This document shows positions 61,995 through 64,000 of a stretch of 64,000 nt of DNA, piece by piece. Origin of the DNA: Streptomyces antimycoticus (lineage in GTDB: Bacteria; Actinomycetota; Actinomycetes; Streptomycetales; Streptomycetaceae); the NCBI RefSeq assembly GCF_005405925.1, contig NZ_BJHV01000001.1:10416001-10480000 (forward strand), read 5' to 3'. Each line of letters begins with the position of its first letter. Positions within the stretch are counted from its first letter, which is position 1. Position numbers and translations under genes: made by a program. The notes below the pieces were generated by a model. The model was not told the origin of the DNA, did not search any database, and saw only the letters and a program-made list of their open reading frames with translations.

Positions 61995-63081
61995 AATTCC
62001 TGGCCATCACCCTCATCGTGCACGCCCCGGACCCGGTGACGGGGATACAGAAGCCCACCGGTGAGCGCTTCCGCGAGGTGATCGACAACGCGCTGCTGGC
62101 GGAGGAGCTCGGCTTCGACGGCTTCGGCGTCGGCGAACGCCATGAGCGGCCGTTCATCTCCTCCTCACCGCCGGTCGTGCTCGGCCACCTCGCCGCACTC
62201 ACCTCCCGGATCCGGCTGTTCACCGCGGTGACCACCCTCAGCCTGCTCGATCCGGTGCGCGCCTACGAGGACTACGCCACCTTGGACCACCTCTCCACCG
62301 GCCGCCTCGAGCTGATCATCGGCAAGGGCAACGGCACCGCCCAGCGCGAGCTGTACCAGGTCACCCCGAGGACCAGTGGGACCGCAACGCCGAAGGCTAC
62401 GAGCTGTTCCGCCGCATCTGGCGGCAGGACAAGGTGACCGCCACACCGCGCTTCCGGCCCGCGCTGACCGACGCCGAGGTGTGGCCGAGGCCCCTCCAGC
62501 GGCCCATCCGGGTCTGGCACGGCAGCGCCACCAGCCGGGAGTCGGTCGACCTCGCCGCCCGCTACGGCGACCCGCTGTTCTCGGCCAACGTCACCCACCC
62601 CATCGAGCCGTACGCCGAGCTGATCCGCCACTACCGGGAGCGCTGGGAGACATACGGCCACGACCCCGCCCGCGCCGTGGTCGGCGCCGGGACAGCGGGC
62701 TACTACGCCGCCCGCACCTCACAGGAGGCCATCGCCGCCTACCGGCCGGTGTTCGAAGGCCGTCTGGCCTTCCAGAAGCAGCTCGGCCTCGAACCGGTGT
62801 TTGCGACCCTGGAGGACTTCGTCGAACGCAGCTCGGCCCTGATCGGCAGCCGCCAGCAGGTGATAGAGAAGGTGCACCGCTACCACCAGGAGTTCGGGCA
62901 CACCGTGCTGCATCTGCACGCGGACGCGGGCGGGCTCACCGATGCCCAGCACCGCGCCTCGCTCGAGCTCTTCCAGTCCGACATCGCGCCCGTACTGCGA
63001 CGTGACATCCCCGATCCGCCATTCGACTGGGCGCCGGTGCTCGGCACGCCCGAACCCGTCGCCCCGTCCGCCGACCGCTGA
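61991..63081 (+). pseudogene. LLM-class flavin monooxygenase 3, one frameshift
   Basis: A luciferase-like protein split by a frameshift. The first frame has LAITLIVHAPDPVTGIQKP, NALLAEELGFDGFGVGERHE, IRLFTAVTTLSLLDPVRAYE and DYATLDHLSTGRLELIIGKG, then QRELYQVTP. The second continues EDQWDRNAEGYELFRRIWRQ, PIRVWHGSATSRESVDLAAR and AVVGAGTAGYYAARTSQEAI up to 63081. One base missing in the CCCC run at 62364-62367 explains it; the repaired protein is about 363 residues. The 4-base overlap with the upstream gene is intact, and LLM 4 starts 14 bases downstream. Confidence 0.85.
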
Positions 63082-63095
63082 GGAGAACTCCGACC

Positions 63096-64000
63096 GTGTC
63101 CGGCATCCCCCTCGCCGTCCTCGACCTCGTGCCCATCTCCTCCGGCTCCACCGCCACCGAGGCACTGCGCAACAGCATCGACCTCGCCCAGCAGGCGGAG
63201 CGGTTCGGCTACGCGCGCTACTGGTTCGCCGAACACCATCTCAACCCGGGCGTGGCCGGGACCTCGCCAGCCGTCGTCCTGGCCCTGACCGCCTCCGCCA
63301 CCTCCACGATCCGCCTCGGTGCCGGGGCCGTACAGCTCGGCCACCGCACCGCCCTGTCCACCGTCGAGGAGTTCGGCCTGATTGACGCCCTGCACCCCGG
63401 ACGGCTCGACCTCGGGCTCGGCCGCTCCGGCGGACGCCCCACCGAGCGCACCGGCGACGCGCCGCCCGCCACGACACCCGTCATCGACGGGCGTACCCCC
63501 AACGGCCTGCGCATCCCGCCCAAGTTCACCTTTCAGCGACTGCGCGGGTCGCCACGTATCGCGCTCCAGCGGCGGCTCCTCCAGCAGCCCGGCGCGGAAG
63601 CGCAGGACTACGGCGAACAGATCGACGACATCCTCGCGCTCCTGCGCGGCGACTACCGTTCCACGGACGGCGTCGAAGCACACGCGATCCCCGGCGAAGG
63701 CGCCGAGGTCCAGGTGTGGATCCTCGGCAGCAGCGGCGGGCAGAGCGCCCAGGTCGCGGGCCGGGGCGGCCTGCGCTTCGCCGCCAACTACCACGTCAGC
63801 CCGGCCACCGTCCTGGAGGCCACCGAGGCCTACCGCGCCGCGTTCCAGCCATCCGACGTACTCGACAAGCCGTACGTCAGCGTCTCCGCCGATGTCGTGG
63901 TCGCCGAGGACGACGCGACCGCTCGCGACCGCGCCACCGGCTACGGTCTGTGGGTCCGCAGCATCCGCACCGCCGAGGGCGCCATTCCCTTCCCCACCCC
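63096..64000 (+). CDS. LLM-class flavin monooxygenase 4, 3' end outside window
   Basis: A frame open from GTG 63096 (GAGGAGA at 63080-63086) to the window edge, at least 301 codons. It begins IPLAVLDLVPISSGSTATEA, the start of MsnO8/YhbW-type luciferase-like proteins, then ERFGYARYWFAEHHLNPGVA (conserved EHH), STIRLGAGAVQLGHRTALST, DALHPGRLDLGLGRSGGR and VQVWILGSSGGQSAQVAG. Unlike two of its three neighbours, its frame is unbroken as far as it can be seen. Fourth consecutive LLM gene in one direction behind the leader peptide. An insertion of about 50 residues after GLGRSGGR is Pro/Arg-rich. Confidence 0.9.
   Translation, partial: MSGIPLAVLDLVPISSGSTATEALRNSIDLAQQAERFGYARYWFAEHHLNPGVAGTSPAVVLALTASATSTIRLGAGAVQLGHRTALSTVEEFGLIDALHPGRLDLGLGRSGGRPTERTGDAPPATTPVIDGRTPNGLRIPPKFTFQRLRGSPRIALQRRLLQQPGAEAQDYGEQIDDILALLRGDYRSTDGVEAHAIPGEGAEVQVWILGSSGGQSAQVAGRGGLRFAANYHVSPATVLEATEAYRAAFQPSDVLDKPYVSVSADVVVAEDDATARDRATGYGLWVRSIRTAEGAIPFPT

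Overview
The window is high-GC DNA with strong G/C preference at third codon positions. It has GTG starts, purine-rich ribosome binding sites, four-base ATGA/GTGA gene overlaps and actinobacterial gene families (PaaX, KstR2-type TetR, TerC, IS5/IS427 and TnpB elements, a cysteine-attenuation leader peptide). This fits a Streptomyces or close relative. Both window ends cut through genes. I see no rRNA, tRNA, CRISPR array or replication origin. Function calls come from motifs and remembered family features; no database search was run.

Layout. (1) 1-5.3 kb: glycan-degrading operon GH4 (partial), GH38 alpha-mannosidase, GH29 alpha-L-fucosidase. (2) 5.3-6.2 kb: deletion scar joining the 3' remnants of an oxidoreductase and a LysR regulator. 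(3) 6.4-13.7 kb: phosphotransferase, ABC exporter with a disrupted 5' end, TerC membrane protein, divergent HxlR/thioesterase pair, zinc alcohol dehydrogenase. (4) 14.0-22.6 kb: a TetR regulator and a five-gene catabolic operon (aldehyde dehydrogenase, acyl-CoA dehydrogenase, sodium:solute symporter, enoyl-CoA hydratase, fused double CaiB/BaiF CoA-transferase) behind two tandem 18-bp operators. (5) 22.9-24.5 kb: TnpB-only IS605-type element that may split a small host gene. (6) 24.6-36.5 kb: secreted TIM-barrel hydrolase, two-component system, MaoC/FadD/amidohydrolase/SDR operon with MarR control, PaaX regulator, secreted alpha/beta hydrolase, MFS exporter. (7) 37.7-49.9 kb: a cluster matching the mycobacterial KstR2 regulon (steroid C/D-ring catabolism): FadE pair, enoyl-CoA hydratases, SDRs, KstR2, FadA6, IpdA/B/C, EchA20, with two divergent promoter regions each carrying a KstR2-like operator. 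(8) 48.8-52.4 kb: graveyard of a thiolase relic, a truncated SDR, a decayed tyrosine recombinase and a phosphotransferase 5' stub. (9) 52.4-58.7 kb: desaturase/ferredoxin-reductase pair, broken PP2C phosphatase, intact IS5-family element, nitroreductase and GST-like gene. (10) 59.1-64 kb: promoter with internal palindrome, cysteine-type leader peptide and attenuator hairpin, then four consecutive LLM-class flavin monooxygenases, probably for sulfur scavenging.

A recurring feature is that at least seven genes (ABC exporter, alcohol dehydrogenase, ferredoxin reductase, PP2C, GST, two LLM monooxygenases) are each broken by one or a few single-base indels, mostly in short G/C runs. Changing one base restores a complete protein at six of these genes and three changes restore PP2C. 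This looks more like sequencing error than decay, in contrast to the genuine relics in region 8.
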